This document shows, piece by piece, positions 42,572 to 53,983 of a DNA stretch of 64,000 nucleotides (position 1 is its first letter; each line of letters starts with the position of its first letter). The translations under genes were made by a program, and so were the position numbers. The stretch lies in assembly GCA_963989245.1 (NCBI GenBank), contig OZ022344.1, forward strand, positions 6,131,866-6,195,865, written 5' to 3'. A model generated the notes under the pieces. The model had not been told where the DNA came from. It searched no databases and saw only the letters and a list, made by a program, of their open reading frames with translations. Origin of the DNA: Nansenia antarctica (Eukaryota > Chordata > Actinopteri > Argentiniformes > Microstomatidae).

Positions 42572-42825
42572 TCCTCAAAGAGAGAGTGCACAACACATCA
42601 AAGAGAGAGAGAGAGAGGGAGATGATGGATGTGGGACAGCCATGTTTGTGTAGTGTATGACCTGCTCTCCTCACCTGTCTCTCCCCACACAGGGAGGTAT
42701 TCATCCTGCTGGATGTCCAGCATGAGCTCCAGCCCGTTACCCATCCCCCCCTTCGTAGTGACGAGAGGAGGGTGCCCCTCGCCACCGCCGTTAAACGTGT
42801 AACACTTCCCATAGCGAGTAAACAC
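37401..42825 (-). CDS. asic1: acid-sensing ion channel 1, C-terminal 338 residues (partial)
   Basis: A proton-gated sodium channel subunit of the ENaC/degenerin family, located in the neuronal plasma membrane. Minus-strand exons, in order, are 42825-42675, 42273-42146, 41329-41179, 40176-40120, 39705-39552, 39168-39077, 38756-38677, 38316-38209 and 37496-37401. They join in phase. Visible: [55 protein letters not shown]; cysteine-rich [35 protein letters not shown]; TM2 with the GAS selectivity filter (GLFIGASILTILELFDY); an Asn run (KHNNNNNND); and the end NSEDFTC. The N-terminus, TM1 and the first extracellular part (about 185 residues in relatives) are absent. The first exon probably lies beyond 64000. 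Confidence 0.95.
38845..38995 (+). mobile_element. SINE tail in asic1 intron
   Basis: The sequence 'gatgactgccaatggcccct' with 'gtaagtcgctttggaataag' and 'ctaaatgccaaaaatgtaaa' belongs to the same family as 22636-22790. Confidence 0.65.
39860..40100. repeat. TG-rich microsatellite in asic1 intron
   Basis: (GT)n with frequent GAGTGT, GCGT and CGGT interruptions. It ends 20 bp from the donor of the exon at 40120-40176 on the minus strand. Confidence 0.95.
40249..41178. repeat. 30-bp minisatellite, about 31 units, starting at an asic1 splice donor
   Basis: The plus-strand unit is 'agagtgagagtcattcacca' plus 'gttcaacagc', with exact 30-bp spacing and only T/C variants at two sites. The last unit abuts the exon ending at 41179, so the authentic minus-strand donor CCAG|GTGAGT is itself the edge of the array. 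Every unit carries the analogous minus-strand ACTG|GTGAAT or ACTG|GTGAGT; six units have GTGAGT. It fills nearly all of the 1-kb intron. Long open frames on both strands arise because 30 is a multiple of 3. Confidence 0.97.
41367..41530 (-). mobile_element. SINE in asic1 intron
   Basis: The sequence 'atttagcagataagcgactt', 'acagggacaggatctccctg' and 'gtgccttactcaagggcaca' end with a reversed tRNA-like head. Same family as 1200-1290 and 29218-29350. Confidence 0.7.
42432..42568. repeat. CA/CG-rich microsatellite in asic1 intron
   Basis: (AC)n with GCGC and GCCC steps, followed by AGAG repeats to 42620. It lies between the exons at 42146-42273 and 42675-42825. Confidence 0.95.
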
Positions 42826-43564
42826 CTGAGGAAAAAAGATGAGAATCTTTTTTAGCAAGGTAATTATCATTACCTCCACCTTTGGGAAACACTTCAATAG
42901 AAACCACCACTTGAACAGTTTAGGGTTGCCTCAGGGTTGCCAGGGGGACGGACGTTCGGCTGTTCATCACTGTTGTTGTTGCAGTGTTTTGGCATAACAA
43001 TTGTTTGGGCAGCGTGAGATGAAAGCCTGAGAGTCAGGCCAGAAGCGTGAGAGTTGGCAACCCTGGCCTCCCTTAGTTCCTTACAGTAACCAGCCACTAG
43101 GGGTCAGTGTGGGTCTGAGCTGAGCGACACCGCACTAATAGTAGTAGGTAGTGTTGAGGGTGTTCCCCTGGGACTTGGGGGGCGGGGGGGAGTGATGGAG
43201 ACTGGCAGGCAGCCAGTGATTTAACTCTCAGGCCTTATGGGGTGATAATAGACCTGCCGTTACCATGGAGACCAATCATCCCTACCGATGCGGAGATTGG
43301 CTGCCGTATTTTTTTTAGGATCACGACCTATAGGATGGGACCCTTAGAGACTTTGAAAGAACTCTCGCATCAGCTGTTAGGGTTGCGTGTGACCTACACC
43401 ACAGCTTCAACACCAAATGGTGTCCTAGGAAACTCTGCAGATGGCGGAGGATTTCAGCTATACGTTCTAACTCCCAGTTGGTCACATCTGGCACAATTAG
43501 AGCATAGCAAAGGTTTCTGTCACATGAAATAATGTACTGGAAATACACAACAGCAGCTATAACT

Positions 43565-43805
43565 CGTGACGTTAGAATTAGGTTCTATCTCCATTTTTGT
43601 CAACATAAAAAAAAATAAAGAGTTTTCTACATAATCTGATCCATTAGGTGTTTATTAATGCCTGTGTGATGTTATTTTTTGAGTTAGTAATTCATAAAAT
43701 ACAAAGGTTCCATCTCACAAAACATAATGGAATGTAAAAACGTTGACGCTCAATATCTCTGAACTACCCTGAGCGGAGATAGAACCTTATAATTCTAAGC
43801 TCACG
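43565..43805. mobile_element. 241-bp MITE, copy 2 of the 34888 family
   Basis: It has the same inverted ends and the same interior ('aaaataatg'-type arms, 'ggttccatctcacaaaacat') as 34888-35139. The flanking duplication is AACT at 43561-43564 and 43806-43809. A 3-bp deletion lies in the left inverted repeat. Confidence 0.85.
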
Positions 43806-43874
43806 AACTGTAGAATTATTCCAGCCCATGTCTAATTCACAACAAATGAGTCACACCTCCCATGCACTGGAAAT

Positions 43875-43924
43875 GTGTGTGTGTGTGTGTGTGTGTGTTA
43901 GAGAGAGAGAGAGAAGGAGAGAAA

Positions 43925-43956
<32 letters not shown>

Positions 43957-43965
43957 AAGAGAGCT
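43875..43965. repeat. GT then GAGA simple repeats
   Basis: (TG)n at 43875-43898 is followed by AGAGAGAA repeats to about 43962. Confidence 0.9.
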
Positions 43966-44089
43966 TGGAGCGGTCTATAGCTCAGTGTTATGGCTCAACA
44001 TGACATGTCTGTGATTAGAGAGGCCTGACAAACAAACAAAATGATTCTGAACGGAGGTGTGGTGCCAAGGGCAGTTAAGCAACTATCGA

Positions 44090-44350
44090 TCACACACACC
44101 GTCAGAGCGACGGTGGAAGTCTGTGAAGCGGATGGTTATGGGATCCACGCTCGGTTTCCCCTCCAGTACTGGCGCTGAGGCGGGAGAGGCGCGGGACGAG
44201 AAGAGAAGAGAGGCACCGCGGTGCAAATTATTAAAACAACGGCTGTTTTCAGAGGCGTTGAATTTCATTATGTAAATGACCCGGGGGATGACTTTTCCGT
44301 CCTTCTCAGTCCAAAAATAAAATGCGCCTCCCATTTCGATTAGAATTAAG
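44090..44350. promoter_or_regulatory. candidate conserved non-coding block
   Basis: A 260-bp non-repetitive, compositionally balanced block contains homeodomain-like cores ('aaattattaaaac', 'ttcattatgtaaatgac', 'tttcgattagaattaag') amid repeat-rich intron. It is partly open on the minus strand but without splice sites or recognised similarity. Calling it conserved is inference. Confidence 0.25.
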
Positions 44351-44492
44351 ATTAGGTGGGAAGAAGCTTTACCTGGCTGCTTCTTATCTCCCTGCCTCCA
44401 TCAATATTCTGCCCCTAAACCGCACACTTTCCTTCCATCTGCACACTGCCTCCATCCGTCTCTCAGGATGGATGAATCTATAAAGTACCTAC

Positions 44493-44527
<35 letters not shown>
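44493..44527. repeat. CTAT tetranucleotide repeat
   Basis: (CTAT)n of about 8 units. A (TG)n lies nearby at 44650-44697. Confidence 0.9.
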
Positions 44528-44654
44528 GCACCATCCATTTCACTGACTGTGACATACGTGTCACTTCTCCAGATTGCATGTGAACTACTAAACATAAATC
44601 TAAGCCTCTTATCAGAGGGTGCATGTTTTCGATGAATTGTGTGAAAAGTGTGTG

Positions 44655-44686
<32 letters not shown>

Positions 44687-45117
44687 ATTGTGTGTGTAAG
44701 GTCAGAGTGTTCTTGTTCTCTATGAATAAATAAGTCAATGAATGATGTCAGCGTCAGATAGCATTCTCTTCTTTATGAATAGATGAACGAATAGATAAAT
44801 CTATGATGTCTATTCTACTACAAGTATGATGTCAGCCTCCCATAGCACACGTTCATTAGGAATAAATGAATCCAGGAAGGAAAAAGCCATCTGGAGCGAG
44901 AGCCTGTTCTTTATGAATACATGAATAAACGAACATGTGACGAAAGAGTCTACTCCTCATTGTGGGAATGCATTTGTGATGAACAGTAGGCTACTTTAGT
45001 ATAGTATAGTATAGCGTATAGTGTTTGGATGAAGGAGTAGATCCATGTGCCCTTGGCCTGAACTCTCTGATAAGTGAGTCTTTGATGCATGGTCTGACAG
45101 TAGCTTTGGGGGCTTTA

Positions 45118-45405
45118 GATTAGATTAGATTCAACCTTTTTGTCATTGCACAGAGTACAACGAAATGTATTTTTTTGCTGTAGGCACAGGGTCAGCCATA
45201 GTCAGCCACACTCAGCGCCCCCCGGAGAAATTGGAGGGTTAAGTGCCTTGCTCAAGGGCACAATGGCAGTGGTAGGCACCTTAGATATGATGCCAGCAAC
45301 CCTCCAGCTCACATGCAGCTCCCTCATGAGGCGGGGATCGAACCAGAGACCATCCGATTGCTAGCCGGCCTCTCTAACGTCTCGGCTACCGCCACCCCCT
45401 ACCTT
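45118..45405 (-). mobile_element. SINE/LINE composite
   Basis: 'ttagattagattcaaccttt' and 'gtcattgcacagagtacaac' form a reversed non-LTR end. They are followed by 'gtgccttgctcaagggcaca' (V-type domain) and a reversed tRNA-like head 'ggatcgaaccagagacca' and 'ctcggctaccgccacc'. Confidence 0.65.
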
Positions 45406-45426
45406 TGTCCCTACAGACCTGAAAGC

Positions 45427-45790
45427 TTCATTAGGCCAATACAAAGACCGTCGAAACGGATGGGGCATAGCCGACGGCATTAATTATCTCCTGCAGCACT
45501 TCCCCCTCGTACTTGCACACCACATGCTTCTGATTCGGAGTTAATAACACATACTGTACTACATCAGTACACCAGTGGCAACAGCAGAATGTATAAGAAT
45601 AATGAGTTTCTTTATGAAGACTTGTTTTCTTGCTGCCCTTTTACTTTCTCTTACCAGACACTTCGCCCAAATATACGAAAGGTCTGGTGGACCAAAGTGT
45701 CAAACTTGGCCTTCATTAAACCAATAGAAAGACAGTCCTAACGGATGGCCAATCATTAATCATTAATCATCTCCCACAGCCCACACCCCC
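45427..45790. repeat. diverged pair of about 70-bp repeats
   Basis: 'cttcattaggccaatacaaa' at 45427 and 'cttcattaaaccaatagaaa' at 45711 start two matching blocks that share 'acggatgg' and 'attaat.atctcc..cagc'. They are about 284 bp apart. Confidence 0.7.
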
Positions 45791-46782
45791 CGACTTTTTC
45801 ACTCAGTAAAATCACTCCTAATATGGCCAGGTTTGAGCCGTTGTTATTCCAAGCTTATATGCGCTGTGCACAATAGCCTTAGGGACGAGGTTACCTTTGG
45901 CAGTTCCGTAAAGTGGCCAACACTCTACAGGAAGGAATCATTCCTCTGTCCCAGGCCCGTAGATCAAACCCAGATCTTAAGGAGTTTGCACAGGCCCTAA
46001 CCTTCTGGAGCTCTGCAATCAATCAAACCGCCACTCAGAATGAGTTCTCCTGCTATTGAAAAGCACTTAACACTGCGCCGTGGTTAATCACATACTGTAC
46101 ATCAAACGTGCGTGTGCTTCTTTACAGCCTGGGAGGAATGTAAAAACAAGAAGCGCTAAATTACAAATCCTCCTCACACTCGGCGGGATCTCTAATGTAG
46201 CCTAGCAATCTCTGAGCTGTTAAAGGCAGCAGGGAGACTTCTTCAACCCAATATAGCACTCCAGTAGTTTTACGAGGGAACATGCGTTTTATGAGGAAAC
46301 ATTTCAGAGACACAGAACAGCTCCTGTAAAGTGCAAACACTCGCTTTGTTATTGTTAAGACGCTCTCTTAAAACAACCAAAGCAAAGAGATATGAGCCGT
46401 CCTATGGGGCAGCAGTGACTGTTCTGCAGCTATGATCTTTTTACACGCACAGTTAGTTGTTAAAGACCTGCTATGTTATTGTGTTGTCATTTGCTGGTTG
46501 ATACAGCAGGAATTCTGATTGATTGACTGGACATAAATGGACAGCATTGGTATACTTTTTTCCAACATAGATACAGTAGGACACATAAGAACACCATTTA
46601 AAAGAAATAAATTGTGTATATTTCTTTCAGATACTGTGGAAGTGCAATATATCTTCATTTCCAGTGAAGTAGCCTCCATCTTGTTGTGACATTTTGGTTT
46701 ATCCCGACCCTTTGTCACTATGACTAGTTTCGTTGTCCAAAAGAACTACTATACTACATTGGGCCAATGAGACCGAGGGGTG

Positions 46783-46862
46783 AGAATGTGGCACAACACC
46801 GGAATCGAACCAGAGAGCTTGCGATGATATGGCATGCGCTTTAGTGTACTTACGCACCTTCC
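46783..46862 (-). mobile_element. tRNA-like SINE head
   Basis: 'ccggaatcgaaccagagagc' is a reversed B-box region, followed by 'atgcgctttagtgtacttac'. There is no complete tRNA fold. Confidence 0.5.
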
Positions 46863-46939
46863 GACATTAGAACATCATTAACAGACAAGAAAGTTCAACA
46901 TTATGAATGCAGAGATGCTAGAAGTAGACCAGGGTCTGA

Positions 46940-47210
46940 CATGTCAGAATCAGAATTCTTTTATTTGGCCAAGTATACGTGCACATACAGGAAATTGACT
47001 TGGTGAGGTTGGTGTATAGGACATAAAAAACTACAATATAGTATAAGCAAAAATTATTTAAAAGAGAATAGCAAAAAATAAGTAAACAACAAATGATGTA
47101 GGCTTTGCTGGGCTAAGAGGCAATGAGGTTAGAGGCTGTGAAGTTGGTATGGGGCACGTACACTATAAATGAGAATAAATGTAAAAAAATATAAATTACA
47201 CTGTCAGTGC

Positions 47211-47297
<87 letters not shown>

Positions 47298-47300
47298 TGG
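46940..47300. mobile_element. reversed LINE-type end plus long TG repeat
   Basis: 'tcagaatcagaattctttta' with 'tttggccaagtatacgtgca' is a recurrent fish element end in reverse orientation. A pure (TG)n of about 84 bp follows at 47214-47296. Confidence 0.55.
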
Positions 47301-48593
47301 GGGGAGGGCCGGCGGTGGAAGGGTTAGAGTTAAGAGTTATGTTGAGACCAGCCTCTTTTATCTGTCTGGTCTTCTAATCTGAAGGGGAAACTAAGAACAG
47401 TAGAGGACAGCGGGACGTCCTGCTGGGGATTGATGTCTGTGAGAGAGGGACCAAGGCTTTGTGAGCAGTTATCATGGAGCTCAATCAGTCACGTTGGAGA
47501 GCAAAGGTACAAAACACTACCCTGACTGTCCATCCTGTTCTTTTCTGTCAGTACAGTTGTCTGTCCTGCTATTGACTGTTTGGGTCTGAAAAACAGCCGA
47601 GTCACCGAATGTCAAGCTTTGGGTAAAACCCAAGGCCGCTCCAGAGGGAGGATTTGAAAGGCCAGAGTTGGCAGGATTGACAGTGACACATACAGAGAGA
47701 GAGAGAGAGAGAGTGTGGCAAATTGGCTGCATGTGCGCTAATAACATCTGAAAAGCACAGACGCTTCATAGTGGCTTGTCAAATTTGTCACGGGTGCTCA
47801 AGAAGCAGTTCTGCGCTCTTAAAAAGAGAAGAAGAAAATAACTGTCTGGAACAAGTGAACTGTAGTGAACCTCGCATGAAGTTGGCTAATTGAAAGACCA
47901 TTACTGGAAGTTAGTGTGCCTCTTAATTTGGGCTCTGACAGTACAGTAGACAGGGAAACTCCAAAGACTATCGTTGGCAATACTCCAATTCTATTAATGA
48001 CCAAAAAACTATGTTTTAAGTGAGTTTTAAGTTTAAGACACGTCAAAAAGCCAAAACTCTTAATGAGCACCACCACCCATAACTTCACCTAGGCACTAAC
48101 AAGGTTTTCCAGCACACAGCTTTGATACCTGTGTAGTTAAATTCAAGAATCCCCGGAGAACAGAGGTGTCAGATATGGTACAGGTCTTAATTGATGACAA
48201 AAACCTGGAGTTTGGCTCTGCAGAACCGCAAACTGATTTTCATCCAGTCATCCAGTTAAATACATTTTCATAGGAGGCTGATTGGTCGGTTATTCTCTTC
48301 AGGTGAGTGGTGATCCTCTATGCTGAATCATTGTGATTTTCCATGGAGTGGGCCACACCTGTATCATTTATTGATACAACCTCGAATACGTGGAAGATGG
48401 ACTTTGAAATGTTGTTGTGATGAGATAGGTGTTCTCTCAATGCTCGACAATAACCTGATACATGTTTCATTATTTACATAAGAGAATTGACAGAAATTTG
48501 TAGAACAGACATCTTTCTACCACACCTGCTATAGTGCTGTAGTGTCTACATAGAGGAACATGGACATTTCCTGCTAGTAGAGAGGCTCTTCTG

Positions 48594-48900
48594 TCATTTT
48601 AAACTCGATCCTAACCCGATTGGTTGGATAATGGACTTTTTAACAGATAGGTCACAGTGTGTGAGAGGTAACGGTGCATCCACCGGCTCCCCGCAATGTT
48701 GCTGTCTCTCCCTCCTTCTTTACATCTTGTATACTAATGAGGGTCACAGCAACTATGAGAACAGACACATCTTAAAGTTTGCTGATGATTCCATTATTGT
48801 TAGCCTCCTTGAAGGGGAATGCTTAATACGCTATTGTTTGGCCAGCCATCATATTCTGGCTGAGAATGTGAATTGAGTTGCTGATTTCTTAAGTCCCTGA
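48594..48900 (+). mobile_element. LINE reverse-transcriptase fragment
   Basis: The translation reads IMDFLTDRSQCVRGNGAS, STGSPQCCCLSLLLYILYTN and HILKFADDSIIVSLLEGE. The TGSPQ...LSLLLYILYTN and F-A-D-D catalytic signature identify a non-LTR reverse transcriptase. Sequence around the FADD box is intact, but both flanks are missing. Confidence 0.85.
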
Positions 48901-49514
48901 TATATTCAATCTTCTGTCTTTCTTTGGAGACGGGATGAAAAGAAAGAAAGGAGGATGTGAGTAGGTTCATTATTGTTTGTAAAGCAGCAGGATTGTTCTA
49001 TTACCCTTGGGTCTATGTAACTCGAAAGCGTGTTGTCCACCATAACCCTCATGAAAATCACCTTATCTACTTTGCTAGCTAGCCTATATTTCAAGTTGTC
49101 ATCGATGAACCGGACAATTGATCTGGTGTGGTGACACGGAGAAGATGATTCCCCCCGAGTTTAGTTAGTTATGGGTCTGCTCCGTCTGGTTTAAGAAGCT
49201 TCTGGAAGCTGTCGATTGTGTGTGAGACAGAATCTGACTCGCCGTGCGTAATGGAAATTAAAACGTGAGTTGAAGTGTTTGGAAGATCACCTCTCAAACA
49301 GCGGGACTCTGGCTGTCACCACAGAGATATTATTATTATTGTTGCAAATGAGTACAGGAAGCATGTAGAGTAGACAGTATATATTTGTCTGTGGGGGGGC
49401 CCACCGCTGGGTGCTGGTAGGCAAACTGGCTAGTAGTCGCTCTATGTGTAGAGGGCTGCAAGGGAATTTTCCTGGCTACATAGTGTACAGGTTTTTACTT
49501 TTGCCTGCTTGCGG

Positions 49515-49632
49515 CTCTGTCAGTATTGATTGATTGATTGATTGACTGAGAATGTTTATTATGTGAAGCGCATTGAGTTGCATCTTGTAAGAAATGCGCT
49601 ATACAAATAAAATTTGATTTGATTTGATTTGT
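49515..49632 (+). mobile_element. L2-type LINE 3' tail
   Basis: 'aagaaatgcgctatacaaat' is followed by 'aaaatttgatttgatttgat' tandem termini, like 16840-16885. (GATT)n precedes it. Confidence 0.75.
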
Positions 49633-49984
49633 GCAAGTAATGTTTTGAAGGGAGAGATGAAGGAGGAGAATAAACACATTAAACGTTTGATTAATTGAAT
49701 TAATCTTTTATCTTAAAGGGTAAACAATGACTAAGTATGAATACATAAAGGTAAGAAGATCTTGAAGGGGCATAAAAAGAGAATTAGAAAAGGCATGTAT
49801 TGAGTGATGTATGTAGTTCTTCATAGATCTAGCCTCATAATTTTGCCCTCAAAGTGCACCAAATTGATGCATTTTACATTCAAGTAAAAAAAAATAAAAA
49901 ATCTTCCGGGGGGTGGGGTGGCATGGCCCCGGACCCCCCTAGGGGTCCCAAACCAAAGTTTCGCCCTTGGATAAAGCTACAGTA

Positions 49985-50338
49985 TATTGGTCTGCCAGGA
50001 CCATCCACTCCAGAGTGAGTTTGAGCGTTTGCCCTCTGGCCGTCGTTTCGGAGGACTAAAAGACTTCATGTTTCCTTCATCCCTAGCGCTATTAATATGC
50101 TAAATGGCAAATAGCACGTTGGCTGCATTCTTGCACTCCCCCTGCACTTTTTGCACACTAGCACTTTTTTGTAGTGGTATGATTTTTTTTTCTATTTTTT
50201 TTTCTTTCTATTTCTGAATTAGCTCTGCAATTTTATTGTATTGATTATTGTGTTGAGGTCCTTTTTGTATTCTGTCAGTGTGAACCTGACTGCAAAGCTA
50301 ATTTCCCCTAGGAGACAATAAAGAAACCTCGAACCTTG
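49985..50338 (+). mobile_element. Rex1-like LINE 3' end
   Basis: The translated LPSGRRFGG-type stretch ('tgccctctggccgtcgtttc') is followed by 'ttgcactccccctgcacttt' and the terminus 'ggagacaataaagaaacctc'. The Rex1 assignment is from recalled similarity. Confidence 0.55.
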
Positions 50339-50618
50339 AATAGGCTCAAGTTCTATTATATACAAATACATGATGTGTGCAAACCACCAATATACCTATA
50401 CCAATATACCTATACACACCTATACACCTGCATCAGTGTTTCCTCAGCCTGTTGTCTTAAGCTGGGGAGCAGAAGCACCTAAATAAGCATCCAGAAATGA
50501 CTTTTAGGTCTGATAGGTTTTAGGTGGGGCACAACAGACCTTTTCAATGGAACACTGACCTGTTCTTCTGTGTGCAGCCCGACCTCTATGGCTTGGTATT
50601 ATCACTCTGAAGAGTATA

Positions 50619-50829
50619 GGCCAATGCACACGGCGTGCGATTTAGTCGCACCGCCGAATTCGATTCCATTGTTTTGAATGAGACCCAATGAGCCAATGCA
50701 CACGGGGTGCGATGCGATATTGTCGCACGACAACATTCGATTCTCCATTCACATTCATTCATTCATTGGTGTGAATTGAGAATCGAATGTTGTCGTGCGA
50801 CAAAATCGCACGCCGTGTGCATTGGGCTT
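50619..50829. mobile_element. palindromic foldback element
   Basis: The right arm (about 50768-50829) is complementary for about 60 bp to 50691-50752, and a second diverged copy of the left arm lies at 50619-50680. Arm termini read GCCAATGCACACGG with CGTGCGAT. The loop carries (ATTC)n. No coding capacity. Confidence 0.85.
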
Positions 50830-51261
50830 AAGAATTAGGCTGTTTCACAGAAGCTTTGAATCCCAAGTAACCTGCCCAGTGGGCGAGTACACGTTGTTTG
50901 AAGTACAGTAGACCAACATACAGCACTATAGCAGGTGTCAAAACAGGGAAGTTGGTGGTGCTCCTTTTGAATTTCCTGTCTTTTGCAGGTTTTGACATGC
51001 CATAACTTCTCACTTAAAACATCGTTTTTGGTTACTAATTTCCATGGTTTTACACCGGAAGGTAATGTGCTGTTAAATTAGGAAAAATGTGTAATCCTAT
51101 TAGAAAAGCTAAATCATTTAGCCTAAGAGTGAGGTGTAAGCTCAGTTCATTATGATCATATGGCATGGATTAAAATATGAAACTTTAATCAAACCATTAA
51201 ACTAAAACCATTTGGTTATAATAATAATAATGAACGTTTGTTTATGGTCCATTTAATTTCA

Positions 51262-51622
51262 GCCCCCACCCATAAATCAATACAAGACAGCCTTGAAGGA
51301 ACTGTTTGCAGCAGAGGACCACAAGCTGCAACAGACAATCCATCAGACCACCCAGTCCATCCGTGAGAGAATTGAACAGGAAGTCCAGATCTACAGAGGC
51401 CTCCCTGTATCAGCTGACCCTGCTCTCTGGTGGTGGCAGAAGAGAGACACACTGCCCCTGTTGTCAGATCTTGCCCAAACATATTTGGGCGTTCCGGCGT
51501 CCTCAACCCTATCTGAGAGGGTGTTCTCCACAGCTGGAGACACCGTTAGCCCAGAGAGATCTAAGATCCTCCCAGAGAAAGCAGACATGCAGATTTGTCT
51601 GCAGAATAATTTCTGTGTTTAA
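51262..51622 (+). pseudogene. hAT transposase C-terminal remnant
   Basis: An open frame from 51293 encodes 109 aa ending at 51622. It contains LPVSADPALWWWQKRDTLP, LLSDLAQTYLGVPASS and LSERVFSTAGD, the hAT C-terminal dimerisation signature (WW, LA..yL.vPAsS..SERvFS.aG). The catalytic core upstream is absent. It may belong to the same superfamily as the fragment at 1-668, but direct relation is not shown. Confidence 0.85.
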
Positions 51623-52822
51623 GTTTTATATTTGTTTTCATAGTTATATCCAGTTATATCCATTTAATTTATTATTCATTATTTAATTATTTAATTTATT
51701 TTAAAATTCATGTTCAAATGTTATGTTCAGTTATTATACACTGTGTTCAGAGACTCAAGATAATAAAACAGCTACAATCGAAACGATAAGCAAATCAAAT
51801 AAGGGAATTGGTATCAATAACATCTTATCAACTCCCATCCCTATTGTTATCCCAGCAAAGGCACCCCTTTCAGCAATGTCATTATGATGACCTAGCTTTT
51901 ACATACATACCTCTAGGTTAAAGCTCAAGTTAAGCTGTGATGATGTAGCTCATGGGGTTAGCTGTGTGTGATGATAACGTTGTTGTTAAGTTAGCTGTCG
52001 GTAAAACTAAAACAGTATTTGTAATCACACCCAAGCCACATATGTTTACTAAACCATTGCATTTTTTAATTTGACCTCAGCGAACGTCGTAGCCAAGCTC
52101 TGATCCATCCATCCATCCTTCCACATCTTGAAACTAACCGCGGGGCAGCATATTCACAACAGCTGTCACAGCACAGCAGCCAGCAGCAATGTTGTTGCTT
52201 GTTGTTGTTGTTGTTACTACTATGTCTTCTTGCAAAAGCTTACTTTTTTAAAGCTTAGTAAGAACATTCACGTTAGACTAGCAATAGCATTTTATTGAAT
52301 GAATTGAATAAAAACTGTATTACTTACATACTTAACTCAATCGTGATGCAATACTCTGGGACCTGAGGGGACCTGAGAACTGCATCGGTTGTGAAGAAAT
52401 TGCTGTAGGCCTGACTAGACAAGTCAGAATGTTTATTCTATTATTCTCTTTTTTAAGGTACCTGGTGAATGAAAACGGCGGAATTATATTATGTTGTTAC
52501 AATATTCAGGGGATGTGTGGACATTGGCACGGTGAGGAAATGGCATAAAAATCTCTGGTCAAATGGTTGATTTGCCATTTTCAATGGTAGGCATATAATG
52601 AAGCCACAACTGATCGCCCAGTTCTCCAAAAGGAAATAAGAGCTGTATATGATTTTAATTATAATTCTTTAATGCTGATTAGTCCCCCCCCCCCCGAAAG
52701 GTAACTATTATTATTTATTTTCAATGTAGAGTACAGTATGCCTATTTCACTGTCATGAATTACCTGTCAAAACACCTTATTGTATTATGTACAATCCTAG
52801 TGGCATTAAAATCACGGCACAC

Positions 52823-53125
52823 AATTGTGACACGGTCTGGTGAGAGGGGTAACGGTGAAAGTCAGCAGCCTATTTAATGTTCCTAACCCTTTTGAAAAAT
52901 GTAAATACATTTCAGCGTTGTTGAAAATCAATGACACACTCGCTAGTAAACTAACAGCTTGTTTTGTGAGCCTGCTAGCAATGTAAAGTAGTATTATAGT
53001 CAACTAGGTAGCAGTGGGGATTACTCACCGAATCCATTGCATTGCAATATTTTGTCTTGACTAGCAAGTGTGTGTTGTGATTGGTTGCCGATTTGTTCGC
53101 CCTTTCACCAGACCGTGTCACAATT
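52823..53125. mobile_element. 303-bp element with 21-bp inverted ends
   Basis: AATTGTGACACGGTCTGGTG at 52823 is repeated inverted at 53105-53125. One end of the same family is visible at about 42053-42074 ('caccagaccatgtcacaaat'). No transposase is present. Confidence 0.7.
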
Positions 53126-53931
53126 CACAGAGGTCAAAGCTGGAGTAATGACAGAGAATTGATCACCCAATAGCCTCCGCTGTCAATCCGTCGACTGTGA
53201 GGTACTGTAAATTAGCACTTTGGGAGAGATTCAGGCTGTAGGCAGAGCTGTAATTATCATTAATGGGGGAGGACAGCATGTCCTCAGACACCGTTTGGCC
53301 ATAAAGGGGAAAGGACAGAGCAGGAGTTGGGGACTGGTACTTTTCCATCAAGTCTGTTTGCAGGGGGAGGGGGGGGAGAACTGTCCTGCATCTCACGAGT
53401 TGATCATCTGAAATGTAGCTACGCCTAGCGTACAGTTCTGTTCTGTGCGTTCTGCTTCTTCTGAGACAATCTTTGCAAAATACGATCCCTCACGTTACAG
53501 TTATGCTACAATAATCTACGGCCGTCGCCATTGTTTCATCAAAACAGACCCACACCATTTCCTCAACACACTATCTGGGTTTTACAGGAAAGATTCAGTC
53601 AAGTAATTAACATCTCACTTTCTCCCTCACACAAAGAGAATGTGTGCTCCATTGCTCCTTCCTTCCCTGCATCTCTCTCCTCTTTCGTCTCCTCTGAGCT
53701 ATGATGTTATATTCCCAACACTCCTCTGTGTCGCCGCCTGCGCCCTCTCCTCCCTCCCTCCCTCTCCTCCCGCCCTCCCTCCCTCTCCTCCCGCTCAGTA
53801 TGATGAATATTTTACAGGCCAGCAGAGATGGCCCTTTTCTCCCTTCTTACTCCCAGATGCGGTCTCCAGCTCCTCAGTTACCTATCACCTTCACAGGCGA
53901 TAGCATCATAGCATGGGGCGAAAGACACAGA

Positions 53932-53937
<6 letters not shown>

Positions 53938-53983
<46 letters not shown>

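Noticed and set aside
43242..43548. Frames near the 43300 region as missing asic1 exon 1
   Set aside because: No TM1, His-Gly or FPAVTLCN motif; no matching splice donor in phase.
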